Part shown: one piece after another, positions 27,845 to 37,225 of the stretch | Numbering within the stretch: the first letter of the stretch is position 1 | Layout: every line of letters begins with the position of its first letter | Origin: UBA7662 sp943369355 | GTDB lineage: Bacteria > Bacteroidota > Bacteroidia > UBA7662 | DNA: 64,000 nt | Direction of reading: 5' to 3' | Assembly (NCBI GenBank): GCA_943369355.1 | Contig: CALRMX020000002.1 | Coordinates: 248,001 to 312,000, forward strand | Made by a program: the position numbers and the translations under genes | The notes under the pieces: generated by a model | Told to the model about the DNA's origin: nothing | Seen by the model: only the letters and a program-made list of their open reading frames with translations | Databases searched by the model: none

Positions 27845-28562
27845 AAGGATAACGCAAAACAATGAAAAGGTGATTTATTAGATTTTTCATTGTTCCATAA
27901 TGCCTGGAAAGAATGCTGTAACGCTCTTTCCAGGCTTTTTTTCTATGTGCCGATGATACTCCGTCGATTAAAAACCGACAGATTACCCCTGCAGTATTGA
28001 GGGTGCATTCACACTGCTGCAGCGACCGAATCATCCAGTCGATATCGGCACATATGCGATACTGCAAATCGTATTGTAGAGCCTTTTCTCTGCGGATGAT
28101 AAATGCTTGATGGCACACACTCATGCCCCATTGCAAACTTCTCCAAGTCAGCGTGCTGGGAGGCAGCGGCTCCCGCAAACCCAACGCTTGTCCATCCAGG
28201 TCGGTGAGCATGGCATGACCGTAATACACATCGGCTGCAGGTAAACTAAAAATTTCGGACAATACATGCCCATCGGCAAGCTCATCTCCAGCATTCAAAA
28301 AAAGAACATAATCACCTGTCGCCAATGCCAAGCCCTTGTTCATGGCATCGTAAATGCCTTTATCTGGCTCAGAAATCCACCGCGTAACGATACTCCCGGC
28401 GTTTTGAATGCACGCTATCGTTTGGTCGCTGGAGGCACCATCAACCAGTATATACTCGATGTGTGGATAGTCCTGCTCTGCAACTGAATCTATCGTTCGT
28501 TGGAGCACAGCAGCTGCGTTCCAACAAACGGTGATAATCGAGATCTTCGGACTTTGCGTCAT
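27831..28562 (-). CDS. Family 2 glycosyltransferase
   Basis: 243 residues of the GT-A fold. It starts with ISIITVCWNAAAVLQRTIDSVAEQDYPHIEYILVDGASSD and includes the DXD-like LFLNAGDELADG and the later ADIDWMIRSL, typical of WcaE/colanic-acid-type transferases. It is the last gene of the gmd-fcl-GT2 group, 25 bp after fcl, and so is likely to use GDP-fucose or a related sugar in making a surface polysaccharide. Its last 35 or so codons contain two perfect inverted repeats, one of which serves as a terminator for the opposite strand. The substrate is an inference. Confidence 0.88.
   Translation of the reverse strand: MTQSPKISIITVCWNAAAVLQRTIDSVAEQDYPHIEYILVDGASSDQTIACIQNAGSIVTRWISEPDKGIYDAMNKGLALATGDYVLFLNAGDELADGHVLSEIFSLPAADVYYGHAMLTDLDGQALGLREPLPPSTLTWRSLQWGMSVCHQAFIIRREKALQYDLQYRICADIDWMIRSLQQCECTLNTAGVICRFLIDGVSSAHRKKAWKERYSILSRHYGTMKNLINHLFIVLRYPFKRR
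27858..27894. repeat. Perfect inverted repeat within the glycosyltransferase 3' end
   Basis: AACAATGAAAA at 27858-27868 pairs perfectly with TTTTCATTGTT at 27884-27894 around a 15-base loop. It lies 14 bp downstream of the YfhO stop, on the coding part of the opposite gene. With the stronger hairpin that follows, it could shape the YfhO 3' end. Confidence 0.55.
27902..27942 (+). terminator. Strong Rho-independent terminator embedded in the opposite gene
   Basis: GCCTGGAAAGA at 27902-27912 pairs perfectly with TCTTTCCAGGC at 27925-27935, followed by seven T residues at 27936-27942. It terminates plus-strand transcription from YfhO, yet it is wholly within the C-terminal codons of the minus-strand glycosyltransferase (around KKAWKERYSILSR). 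Confidence 0.85.
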
Positions 28563-28587
28563 TTACCTGTTTAATTCGAAAGAAATA

Positions 28588-29523
28588 TTAGGTGTTCGTA
28601 TATCGTGCAAGAAAATCGGCATAGGCTAAGGAAATACCTGCTTCAAGCGTAATTTTTGGGGTATAGCCCAACGCCATTAGTTTAGAAGAATCCATCAATT
28701 TGCGCGGGGTGCCGTCGGGCTTTTCGGTATTAAATACAAGCTGTCCGTTGTAACCAATCACGCTTCCGACCGTTTCTGCCAGCTCCCGAATACTCAGGTC
28801 GCTGCCATAACCGGCATTCAAAAAGCCATAATCGTTGTATTTATCCATTACCACCAAACAAGCCTCGGCCATATCATCCACATACAAAAACTCACGCATG
28901 GGTTTACCGCTGCCCCAAATTTCAACGGTTGATTGATTGTACTGTTTTGCCTCATGAAACTTCCGGATGAGCGCCGGTAAGACATGACTGTTGGCCAGAT
29001 CATAATTGTCGTTTGGGCCATACAAATTGGTAGGCATTATGCTAGTGAAATTACACCCGTACTGACTGCGATACGCATCGCACATCTTAATACCGGCTAT
29101 TTTAGCGATGGCATATGGCTCATTGGTTGGTTCTAGTAAACCTGTGAGTAGCGACTCCTCTTGCAGCGGCTGCGGAGCGAGTTTTGGGTAGATGCAGCTT
29201 GATCCAAGGAACAAAAGTTTTTTCACGCCGTGCACATAACTTTGATGAATCACATTGTTCTGAATCATCAAATTATCGTATAAAAACTCTCCACGATAAA
29301 CATTATTCGCGTGTATGCCACCAACTTTAGCTGCCGCTAAAAACACGTAATCAGGCTTTTCGGCCTCAAAAAACCGTGAAACCGCCTCCTGGTTTCTTAG
29401 GTCGAGTTCTTTACTCGACCTCAAAATAAAATTGTTGTAACCACGCTTCTTCAGGGCACGAAGAATTGCACTCCCAACCATTCCATTGTGGCCGGCTATA
29501 TAAATCCGAGCATTAATCTCCAT
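28588..29523 (-). CDS. fcl: GDP-L-fucose synthase
   Basis: Epimerises and reduces GDP-4-keto-6-deoxy-mannose to GDP-L-fucose. 311 residues, an extended short-chain dehydrogenase: the Rossmann motif is AGHNGMVGSAI, AAAKVGGIHANN is family-specific, and the catalytic Tyr-x3-Lys is PYAIAKIAG. LYGPNDNYDLANSHVLPALI and WGSGKPMREFLYVDDMA are hallmark segments. It follows gmd by 11 bp, giving the standard two-step pathway from GDP-mannose. Confidence 0.96.
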   Translation of the reverse strand: MEINARIYIAGHNGMVGSAILRALKKRGYNNFILRSSKELDLRNQEAVSRFFEAEKPDYVFLAAAKVGGIHANNVYRGEFLYDNLMIQNNVIHQSYVHGVKKLLFLGSSCIYPKLAPQPLQEESLLTGLLEPTNEPYAIAKIAGIKMCDAYRSQYGCNFTSIMPTNLYGPNDNYDLANSHVLPALIRKFHEAKQYNQSTVEIWGSGKPMREFLYVDDMAEACLVVMDKYNDYGFLNAGYGSDLSIRELAETVGSVIGYNGQLVFNTEKPDGTPRKLMDSSKLMALGYTPKITLEAGISLAYADFLARYTNT

Positions 29524-29534
29524 AGATGCCTCTT

Positions 29535-30668
29535 CTATTCGTGTTGCGACAAAATTTCATATCCACCCTCGGCCAGAAACTTCTGCTTCTTCATCAGTTT
29601 TACATCGCTGTCCATCATGTCGTGTACAAGCTCTTGAAGGGAGAATTTGGGCGTCCATCCCAATTTTGTGTTCGCCTTGGTTGCGTCACCAATGAGTAGA
29701 TCTACCTCGGTGGGCCTGAAGTACCTAGGATCAACGGCAACTACCTCATCGCCAGGCTTGAGTGTACAACCAATGTCTTTCGATGCTTGAACCGCTGCAT
29801 TTATTGATTTAACCACGCCTCTTTCCTCCACACCCACTCCTGTAAACGTAAGCTCAACGCCTACTTCGGCAAATGCCATTTTTACGAAATCACGCACATA
29901 AGTGGTTTTGCCGGTAGCAATGACAAAATCCTCCGCCTCATGCTGCTGCAAAATCCGCCACATGGCTTCTACATAATCTTTGGCATGACCCCAGTCGCGT
30001 TGAGCATCGAGGTTGCCGAGATAAAGCTTGTCTTGCATTCCTAAAACAATTTTAGCAGCAGCACGCGTAATCTTGCGCGTTACAAAGGTCTCACCGCGCA
30101 AAGGCGATTCGTGGTTAAACAAAATACCATTGCAGGCAAACATCCCGTAGGCTTCTCTGTAGTTTACAGTAATCCAATAGCCATAGAGCTTTGCCACACC
30201 GTAAGGCGACCGCGGATAAAATGGTGTGGTTTCCTTTTGAGGCACTTCTTGAACCAACCCATATAACTCAGAGGTTGATGCCTGGTAAATACGTGTTTTA
30301 TGTGTCAAACCGCAAATTCTCACGGCTTCTAATATGCGCAGGGTTCCTAAAGCATCGGCATTCGCTGTGTACTCGGGGGTTTCGAAACTTACCTGAACAT
30401 GACTCATGGCGGCGAGGTTGTAGATCTCGTCGGGTTGGGTTTCTTGGATTATACGGATGAGGTTGGTGCTGTCGGTTAAATCGCCGTAGTGCAGCTTCAA
30501 CCGAACCCCCTTTTCGTGTGGGTCTTGGTACAGATGGTCAATCCGGTCGGTGTTAAACAAAGACGCACGGCGCTTTATTCCGTGAACCATATAGCCTTTT
30601 TCAAGCAATAATTCGGCGAGATAGGCGCCGTCCTGACCGGTGATGCCGGTGATGAGTGCTACTTTCAT
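29535..30668 (-). CDS. gmd: GDP-mannose 4,6-dehydratase
   Basis: Converts GDP-D-mannose to GDP-4-keto-6-deoxy-D-mannose, the first step to GDP-fucose. 377 residues with the NADP-binding motif TGITGQDGAYLAELLL, MVHGIKRRAS, the catalytic YGVAKLYGYW and FNHESPLRGETFVTRKI, all strongly conserved in Gmd. It has its own -7 box, so the gmd-fcl-glycosyltransferase set is probably one transcript. The product sugar probably goes into a capsule, exopolysaccharide or protein glycans. Confidence 0.97.
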   Translation of the reverse strand: MKVALITGITGQDGAYLAELLLEKGYMVHGIKRRASLFNTDRIDHLYQDPHEKGVRLKLHYGDLTDSTNLIRIIQETQPDEIYNLAAMSHVQVSFETPEYTANADALGTLRILEAVRICGLTHKTRIYQASTSELYGLVQEVPQKETTPFYPRSPYGVAKLYGYWITVNYREAYGMFACNGILFNHESPLRGETFVTRKITRAAAKIVLGMQDKLYLGNLDAQRDWGHAKDYVEAMWRILQQHEAEDFVIATGKTTYVRDFVKMAFAEVGVELTFTGVGVEERGVVKSINAAVQASKDIGCTLKPGDEVVAVDPRYFRPTEVDLLIGDATKANTKLGWTPKFSLQELVHDMMDSDVKLMKKQKFLAEGGYEILSQHE

Positions 30669-30690
30669 GTTTCAGCCGCTTGGCAAAACA

Positions 30691-30698
30691 CAAAAATA
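30691..30698 (-). promoter_or_regulatory. -7 box of gmd
   Basis: Minus-strand TATTTTTG matches TAnnTTTG exactly and lies 22 bp before the gmd ATG, in the short gap after murF-alr. Confidence 0.55.
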
Positions 30699-30713
30699 CG
30701 ATTTTCGAGGCAC

Positions 30714-33197
30714 TTAATCTTTGAGATATACCCGTTTAACCCGTTGCGACACATCGGTCAAAATTTCATAGGGAATTGTACCCAAGGCTGCGGCAAGTTT
30801 TTCGATGGGATGCTCCTTGCCAAATACAATAACCTCATCGCCTTCGCGGCAGTTTATCCCAGTTACATTAACCATTAACATATCCATACAAACGTTGCCG
30901 ATGGTTGGTGCCTCCTGTCCGTTAATGAGAACGGTGAGCTTACCATTTCCTGCTGCACGCCCGATGCCGTCGGCATACCCAAGGGGTAGTGTAGCGATCA
31001 CGATGTCGTGCTCTGTTTTACCATTGCGGTTGTAGCCAACCGTTTCGCCCGCTTTTACCGTTTTTAATTGAGAGATTACCGTTTTTAGCGTTCCTACAAC
31101 TTGTAAGCGTTGCTGAAAGCGTTGAGCGCTATCAAAACCATATAAGCCTATGCCCAAGCGTACCATATCGAACTGCGCTTCGGGATAATTCACTATTCCC
31201 GCTGTATTAAGAATGTGTATGAGCGGCCTGTAGCCCAAACGTTGTGCTAATTTCTCGCAAGCGCGTTTGAATGAGGCGATTTGTTCTAAAGTAAAGGTTT
31301 TGTGTTCGGGTGCATCACTTGCAACCAAATGAGAATATACCGACGCAACTTTTACTTGAAGCTTATTTTCTAGGCGACGCGCCAATTCGTCGACCTCACT
31401 CAATTCAAAACCCAGGCGTTTCATGCCCGTGTCGATATTCAAATGTATCGGAAGCGCTTTTTGTTCTGTTGCGGTTAAATAAGCAATGAGCTCGTCGAGA
31501 AGGCGGAAGCTATAAACCTCGGGTTCGAGTTGATACTGTACCAGCTTTTCTAGCCCAGTAGGCTCAACATTCATGACCATAATGGGCAAAGTAACCCCAG
31601 CTTCCCGCAAGGCAACACCTTCATCGGCATAAGCTACCGCAAGGTAATCGGCACGATGGTGTTGTAAAAGACTGGCCACTTCGAACGTTCCGCTACCGTA
31701 TGAAAATGCCTTTACCATCACCATCATACGGGTACCGGCCTTTAGCTTACTCCGGTAAAACTGGTAATTGTGCAGCATGGCATCGAGATCGATTTCCAAA
31801 ACGGTTTGGTGCTGCTTCAAGGCTAATCCTCGCTCGATTTGTTCGAAACCAAACCGTCGAGCGCCCTTCAAAAGAATAGCATCGTTTGCAAATCCAATTC
31901 GTGCAATCTCGGCAGTTGCTTGAGCCGTGCGCTCATAAAAGGATGTTTCAAAGCCCGAAAAAAGCTTTTTGTTTTTTGTCAACTCCGGACCTACGCCAAT
32001 AAACCGATTTACCCCGTGTTCTTTGAGCATCCCCGCAACCTTCCTATGCAACTGTAATATGTCAACTCCCAATTGGTCGAAATCGGAAAGTATTACCGTT
32101 TTGCGCTTGTGGTGCGTTAACCGATCAAGATAGTCCAACGAAATTTCGAGCGAATCTAGATCGAGGCTGTAAGCATCATTGATGAGTGTACTTCCGTTAA
32201 TTGCGGCTTTCATCTCCATGCGCATACGCATGCGTGGTAGATACTCAAATCGGGATGCTATTTCTGTGGGATGATGCCCATTTTCAACCAACCAAACCCA
32301 ACAGTGCAAAGCGTTTTCAACACTGGCCTTGTCGGAAAAAGGAAGAATAAAACTGCCTGTCGCCTTTCCCGTGATGTGCAACCGTAGTCTGTCCCCGGGT
32401 AACTCTTCTGGAGCTACTTGATAATGTGCCTTAGCCGCTTGCATCGACCAGCGTACGGGCTCTAATTCAGGATGGACTTTTACAAAAGCATCTGTTTCGT
32501 CGACCAGCTCTTGTTGGTCGGCACTCTGAATAAGTTTTTTACTTCCAGCAAATAGCTGCAGTTTTTCGTTGATTTTGGCTTTCCTGCTGGGGAAATTTTC
32601 TCCATGTGCCTCACCAATATTGGTGAATATACCTTGACGAGGTAAAATAATCGCAGCGAGTGGCGCCATTTCGCCAGGTTGAGAAATGCCTGCCTCGAAG
32701 ATCCCCAGAGTATCGCCCGGCTGAAGCTCCCAAACCGAAAGCGGAACACCCAGCTGACTATTGTAACTCTTTGGGCTTTTACAAATGCGCTCGTTAGGGC
32801 CTGCCAATTGAGCTAACCAGTCTTTGACAATAGTTTTCCCATTACTACCCGTAATGCCCACAACGGTTAGGTCAAACTGCTTGCGATGATAGGTTGCCAA
32901 TGTTTGCAAGGCCTTAAGCGTATCCTCAACCGCTACAAAACTCGCCTCACTTAGCCGCTTATCGGGAAAATAATTGCGTGGAACCACAAAAGTCCGCACG
33001 CCCTTTACATAGGCATCTTCAACATATTTTAAGCCGTCGTTGACCTCGCTCTTTAAGGCAAAAAAAACAGTTCTGTCGGGCTCGGTGAGTTTGCGGCTGT
33101 CGAAGGCCAATACCGAAACGTCGTTCGACAGGCCTTCCTGCAAAATACGGCCACCACAGGCCACACTCAATTGACGTAAAGAGAATTTAGGATGCAT
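30714..33197 (-). CDS. murF-alr: MurF-alanine racemase fusion
   Basis: A bifunctional 827-residue enzyme. The N-terminal part (about 1-450) is UDP-MurNAc-tripeptide:D-Ala-D-Ala ligase, with the ATP-binding loop GITGSNGKTIVKDW. The C-terminal part (about 455-827) is alanine racemase: the PLP lysine is Lys496 in MVKAFSYGSG, and the partner-subunit catalytic Tyr is in KAGETVGYNRNGK, with RLGIGLYGFD also conserved. One polypeptide thus makes the D-Ala used in peptidoglycan and joins its dipeptide to the precursor. The fusion is known in Bacteroidota. The MFS gene overlaps its start by 11 bp. Confidence 0.95.
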   Translation of the reverse strand: MHPKFSLRQLSVACGGRILQEGLSNDVSVLAFDSRKLTEPDRTVFFALKSEVNDGLKYVEDAYVKGVRTFVVPRNYFPDKRLSEASFVAVEDTLKALQTLATYHRKQFDLTVVGITGSNGKTIVKDWLAQLAGPNERICKSPKSYNSQLGVPLSVWELQPGDTLGIFEAGISQPGEMAPLAAIILPRQGIFTNIGEAHGENFPSRKAKINEKLQLFAGSKKLIQSADQQELVDETDAFVKVHPELEPVRWSMQAAKAHYQVAPEELPGDRLRLHITGKATGSFILPFSDKASVENALHCWVWLVENGHHPTEIASRFEYLPRMRMRMEMKAAINGSTLINDAYSLDLDSLEISLDYLDRLTHHKRKTVILSDFDQLGVDILQLHRKVAGMLKEHGVNRFIGVGPELTKNKKLFSGFETSFYERTAQATAEIARIGFANDAILLKGARRFGFEQIERGLALKQHQTVLEIDLDAMLHNYQFYRSKLKAGTRMMVMVKAFSYGSGTFEVASLLQHHRADYLAVAYADEGVALREAGVTLPIMVMNVEPTGLEKLVQYQLEPEVYSFRLLDELIAYLTATEQKALPIHLNIDTGMKRLGFELSEVDELARRLENKLQVKVASVYSHLVASDAPEHKTFTLEQIASFKRACEKLAQRLGYRPLIHILNTAGIVNYPEAQFDMVRLGIGLYGFDSAQRFQQRLQVVGTLKTVISQLKTVKAGETVGYNRNGKTEHDIVIATLPLGYADGIGRAAGNGKLTVLINGQEAPTIGNVCMDMLMVNVTGINCREGDEVIVFGKEHPIEKLAAALGTIPYEILTDVSQRVKRVYLKD

Positions 33198-34488
33198 TTT
33201 GAGGGCTTCGCGCCAGCGACTTCAGGGTTGGAATCATAATCAATCCACAAACGATGATAAAAATACCGAAAATCAAGTAGCCAAACCGGATGTTGTTCGA
33301 TAGATGAAACCAGGGTAAGGCAAAAAGAGCTATAAACAACGATCTTATGGCCGTATCGGCCATTTTCAAAAAACTCAACATCCGACCAATCATGGCATTG
33401 GGCACCTGGGTGAACAAATAACTTACTCGAAGTATACGAACGCCTGTGTTTGCATACCCGTACAACAAAGAAAACCCATAGAGATAGGCCACACTACGGC
33501 TCCAAACGCATCCCAGATAAACCAACCCGATAAAAACGAATAAAAAGCTAACCGCAGCAGGTGGGTGCCACCGGCGAAACAAGCGATGAGTAATAACCCC
33601 CGAAAGTAGCGCGCCGATGGCAAACCAAACGCTCGCAGAAGCATATACATCGGCTGAACTACCCAAGTGCGTTCGAACGTACTCCGGTAAAAGGATTTTG
33701 TCTTCAACAGTTACACTGATAAAAACCCCATAACTTAAAATCCCAAAAAGAAGTAACATCGGTCGGGTACGTAAATAGGCAAAGCCGGAGCGTATCCGCG
33801 CCCAAGCACTGCCTTCTTCTATCTCTCGTATGGTTTGTGGTACATACCTTATGAGGCTAACACACAAAAGCGCAACGAAATAGGTGATGCCGTCAAGAAA
33901 AAAAATGTCACTCAACGACCACGCCTCTAAGGTAAATGGCATCTCCAACCGAAAACCCATCACATTCACCGGTTCACCGTTGGCATTCCCCTTGAGCAAA
34001 ATAGCCGCTAGTGCCCCTGACAATACAGAAGTTGCCTGCCCCTGTATTTCCATATAACTCACAATTTTACTGTATCGCGTTTTGTCGGTAATTTCTTGCG
34101 CAAATGCATACAAGGTGGGGTAATGCAGGTTAAAGTTTAACACCGTAATGGCAAGAACTACCAATGCAGGAAGGAACTGCTCAACTCCCGAAACACTACT
34201 CCAATAGGCCATGCTCGTTATCAAAACCCCCGAAATCACACAAAGAGCTTGAAAAAGACGCTGTCGATTGTAACGGTCTATTAATGCTCCGGCATAAATC
34301 ACCCAAAGCATGCTGGTGAGCGTGAGGATACCATAAAACAAACTAAACACCCCGGGCTTACGAACGATATCGATGAAATACCAAGGAATGGCAATAAGAC
34401 TTATGCCTTGCGCCGCCCCAGAAATTGTGTTAGCTGCAAACAACCAGAAGAGTGCTTGTTTATTCTCAAAGCGGCCGGTATTTTTCAC
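33187..34488 (-). CDS. MFS transporter
   Basis: A 433-residue protein with about twelve membrane helices: a first helix at FWLFAANTISGAAQGISLIAIPWYFID, the cytoplasmic loop GALIDRYNRQR typical of the loop 2-3 motif, and a central loop near residues 200-230. It resembles the MFS_3/enterobactin-exporter-like group. The substrate cannot be predicted. It overlaps the start of murF-alr by 11 bp, so the two are probably expressed together, and it is divergent from recX with only 18 bp between the starts. Confidence 0.88.
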   Translation of the reverse strand: MKNTGRFENKQALFWLFAANTISGAAQGISLIAIPWYFIDIVRKPGVFSLFYGILTLTSMLWVIYAGALIDRYNRQRLFQALCVISGVLITSMAYWSSVSGVEQFLPALVVLAITVLNFNLHYPTLYAFAQEITDKTRYSKIVSYMEIQGQATSVLSGALAAILLKGNANGEPVNVMGFRLEMPFTLEAWSLSDIFFLDGITYFVALLCVSLIRYVPQTIREIEEGSAWARIRSGFAYLRTRPMLLLFGILSYGVFISVTVEDKILLPEYVRTHLGSSADVYASASVWFAIGALLSGVITHRLFRRWHPPAAVSFLFVFIGLVYLGCVWSRSVAYLYGFSLLYGYANTGVRILRVSYLFTQVPNAMIGRMLSFLKMADTAIRSLFIALFALPWFHLSNNIRFGYLIFGIFIIVCGLIMIPTLKSLARSPQNAS

Positions 34489-34506
34489 GACTCGAATTTA
34501 CAACCG

Positions 34507-34992
34507 ATGAACCGCCTTGACACCGAATTGCCAGAAGAAATCCGTTGGCTCGAACAACTTAAGCGCTACTGCGCCTATCAGGAACGCTGCCATGCAGAGG
34601 TGATCGCAAAAATGGAACAACTCAAAGTGCCGTATACCCATCACGACGAGCTCATTGCGGCGCTTATTTCAGAGAATTATTTGAACGAAGAACGTTTTGC
34701 CAAACTGTATGCGGTAAGCAAGCTTCGCCAAAAATCGTGGGGGCTGAGAAGAATTAAAATGGGGCTCAAAGAACGCGATGTCTCTTCCTATTGTATTGAA
34801 ATTGCCCTTAACAGCATCGATCAAAACGAATATGCCGAAATACTGAGGCATTCCGCCACAAAAAAGTCCGACTCAATACTTGAGCCGGACCCGTGGTTAA
34901 AACAACAAAAATTATCTGACTATTTAATTCGAAAAGGTTTCGAGCCAGAACGTGTTTGGACACTAGTTAAAGCGTTGGTTCCGGTGGACTAA
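34507..34992 (+). CDS. recX: RecX-family regulator of RecA
   Basis: A small helical protein that binds the RecA filament and limits its activity. 161 residues with three-helix repeats: LEQLKRYCAYQERCHAEVIAKMEQL, LIAALISENYLNEERFAKLYAVSKLRQKSWGLRRIKMGLKERDV and a final LSDYLIRKGFEPERVW. These are typical of RecX. I used the ATG at MNRLDTE because an extension of 33 codons upstream would run into the divergent MFS gene. It ends inside the convergent TonB receptor gene (26 bp overlap). Confidence 0.9.
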   Translation: MNRLDTELPEEIRWLEQLKRYCAYQERCHAEVIAKMEQLKVPYTHHDELIAALISENYLNEERFAKLYAVSKLRQKSWGLRRIKMGLKERDVSSYCIEIALNSIDQNEYAEILRHSATKKSDSILEPDPWLKQQKLSDYLIRKGFEPERVWTLVKALVPVD

Positions 34993-37222
34993 TCTTCCAC
35001 CTGAAACCCACATATACCATTCGTTCAATAGCCGGACCCCAAACTAACGACGCATCAAAATATGGCGAGTACGGATCTTGTGCAGAATTCACCAAAACGC
35101 GTTGGCGGAAATCACCGAGATTTTCAATGCCTAAATACACATCCCAAGACTTAAGTGTTTTGGTTATTTGCACATTCATGACCACAAAGGCCGGCGATTG
35201 CTCGGGAAAACGAAACGCCTCTGGATTCGTGTTTGTGCTCGGAAGTCGTTTCGATGAAAATGCCTGCACCGTATAATCAAAGGCCCATTTGTTTCTGGTT
35301 TTATAAGCAACATTGGCAAAAATTCGATGCGGCGCTACCAGTGGTCGGCTTAACCATCCGGCTCGGTAATCTGTGCGCACATCGAGCCATCGGTATGCCA
35401 ACTTAACATCCAATCGGCGCTTCGGTTGATATTGAACTTCGATTTGTGCACTGGTGCTGTAACTTTTCCCTTCGAGATTGTAAAACCACAATTGTTGGGG
35501 CGACAAATCGTAATCGGCCACCACCTGATCGGTAAAGCGTGTATGATAAAGATCAAATAGAACCTGCCCATCGCGTCGGGCCAGACGAAAACTATGTGTT
35601 AAGTTCACGCCAAAATTTTGTGCCCGTTCAGGTCTTAACCCATAAGCACCATTCCCTCCACCATCAATCTGAATACTCCGGCTACTTACCAAACCACCCA
35701 GGTTTTCCATAAGAACGTTCGCCACCCGCCAACCACTGCCTGCCGATGCCCGAAGCGTAGTGTTTTCAGTTAAATCGTAACGGGCGTGAATGCGAGGAGT
35801 AACAGCTCCGCCATACAAATTGTGTTGGTCGTAACGAATTCCACCGATGATGTTCCAGCGCAGTCGCTGAAAACTCAGCTCATAAAAAGCGCCTGGTACT
35901 ACCTCCCGTCGACCAAAGTCTCGTCCTTGGTATACTTCGTTATAATCGTCGTAAACTAAACTTATCCCTGTTCGGTATTTCCAATCCGTAGTACCAAGTA
36001 TATCTTGATAAATAAGGTTGATATATCCACTTTTTTGGTTCCCCAAATAGTTGTTCAGGCCAAAAAAACCAGTACTCCGATAGTCGGTCCATTTCAATTG
36101 TAAGCCAATGCTCCGATAACGCATGGCCGGAAACAGATAGCCTAATTTGCCATCGGCAGTAAGTCGCTTGACGTTCATTCGGGTGCCAAAGGGGGAAGAC
36201 GTATTTCTGTCATTTTGGGCAATATCGAAAGCAGTTTGACCGCCCGTTCGGTTGTCGCCTAAGGCTTGCACATTCAATTGTGCAACTATACCCTGCTGGT
36301 TATCGTATTTCCAACGATTGGCTATGTTCCATTGGCCTCCTGTAGGAATATCTAAAAAACCGTCGCCATTCACATCGTTTTTTAATCCCGTGTAGTTGCC
36401 ATGAAGAAGAACCGCCGTTGTTGTATGCTTTCCAGTTTTATGACGGCTGTACCAATTGCCTTCACTCCTTCCCATCTGATTGTAGTAGCCGTTTGCGAAT
36501 ACATGATCACCTGTATCTGGTTTTTTGTAGGCAACATCTATTTGTCCGCTGATGCTCTCGAAACCATTCACCACCGAGCCGATACCCTTAATCAATTGGA
36601 TGCTTTCAATCCAGCTGCCGGGTACAAAGCCTAATCCATAATAGCCCCCCAATCCACGAACGTCGGGAAGATTCTCCCGCTGAATTTGAACATATCCTCC
36701 AGCCAATCCCAACATTTGCAATTGCTTCACTCCTGTGACCGCATCCGTATAACTCACATCAACTGCAGGATTCGTTTCAAAACTTTCCGAAAGATTACAA
36801 CAAGCTGCTTTGAACAACTCTTGCTCCGTCATCAGTTGTGTTTTTATTGTACTAATGGATGAAATGTATGTAGAGGCCCGGTCACCACTTATCTCAACCA
36901 CCGACAATCTGCGTGCATTTTTCAGAATCACCTTAAGCTCTTGAGGCTTGTTGATTAAGATGGTGTCGTTTTGGTAGCCAATGTAACTTACAACAAGTTT
37001 TGCAGGTGCGCTTTCTATAGCTAAACTGAAGTAGCCCCGAACATCGGTAGTGGTACCCGTAGTGGTGCCAAGCCAGTATACGTTGGCCGCTGCCAAGGGT
37101 TTCACCTTTCCCTTATCGTCTTCTTCGAGCACGAAACCCGTAAGCATACTTTGCCCAGAGGCACTCAAAGTGCACAACATTGCCCCCAGCAAGAGTGCCG
37201 GTAGCATTTTAAACCCAGCCAC
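34967..37222 (-). CDS. TonB-dependent receptor, probable metal (copper-type) uptake
   Basis: A 751-residue outer-membrane receptor: signal peptide, CarboxypepD_reg-like domain (about 25-105, with GTTTGTTTDVRGYFSL), plug (about 115-230, with the motif AACCNLSESFETNPAVDVSYTD and QMLGLAGGYVQIQREN), and a 22-strand barrel ending in MVYVGFRWKIS. The AACCNLSESFE plug motif is shared by receptors that accompany heavy-metal domain proteins in Bacteroidota. It starts three bases after the HMA gene, which in turn follows the HYC_CC_PP gene. Metal import is inferred from the context. It overlaps the end of recX. Confidence 0.9.
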   Translation of the reverse strand: MAGFKMLPALLLGAMLCTLSASGQSMLTGFVLEEDDKGKVKPLAAANVYWLGTTTGTTTDVRGYFSLAIESAPAKLVVSYIGYQNDTILINKPQELKVILKNARRLSVVEISGDRASTYISSISTIKTQLMTEQELFKAACCNLSESFETNPAVDVSYTDAVTGVKQLQMLGLAGGYVQIQRENLPDVRGLGGYYGLGFVPGSWIESIQLIKGIGSVVNGFESISGQIDVAYKKPDTGDHVFANGYYNQMGRSEGNWYSRHKTGKHTTTAVLLHGNYTGLKNDVNGDGFLDIPTGGQWNIANRWKYDNQQGIVAQLNVQALGDNRTGGQTAFDIAQNDRNTSSPFGTRMNVKRLTADGKLGYLFPAMRYRSIGLQLKWTDYRSTGFFGLNNYLGNQKSGYINLIYQDILGTTDWKYRTGISLVYDDYNEVYQGRDFGRREVVPGAFYELSFQRLRWNIIGGIRYDQHNLYGGAVTPRIHARYDLTENTTLRASAGSGWRVANVLMENLGGLVSSRSIQIDGGGNGAYGLRPERAQNFGVNLTHSFRLARRDGQVLFDLYHTRFTDQVVADYDLSPQQLWFYNLEGKSYSTSAQIEVQYQPKRRLDVKLAYRWLDVRTDYRAGWLSRPLVAPHRIFANVAYKTRNKWAFDYTVQAFSSKRLPSTNTNPEAFRFPEQSPAFVVMNVQITKTLKSWDVYLGIENLGDFRQRVLVNSAQDPYSPYFDASLVWGPAIERMVYVGFRWKISPPEPTL

Positions 37223-37225
37223 GGC

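Noticed and set aside
34980..35000. Short inverted repeat GGTGGA...TCCACC at the recX / TonB-receptor junction
   Set aside because: Only six base pairs and no T-tract on either strand; too weak to call a terminator.
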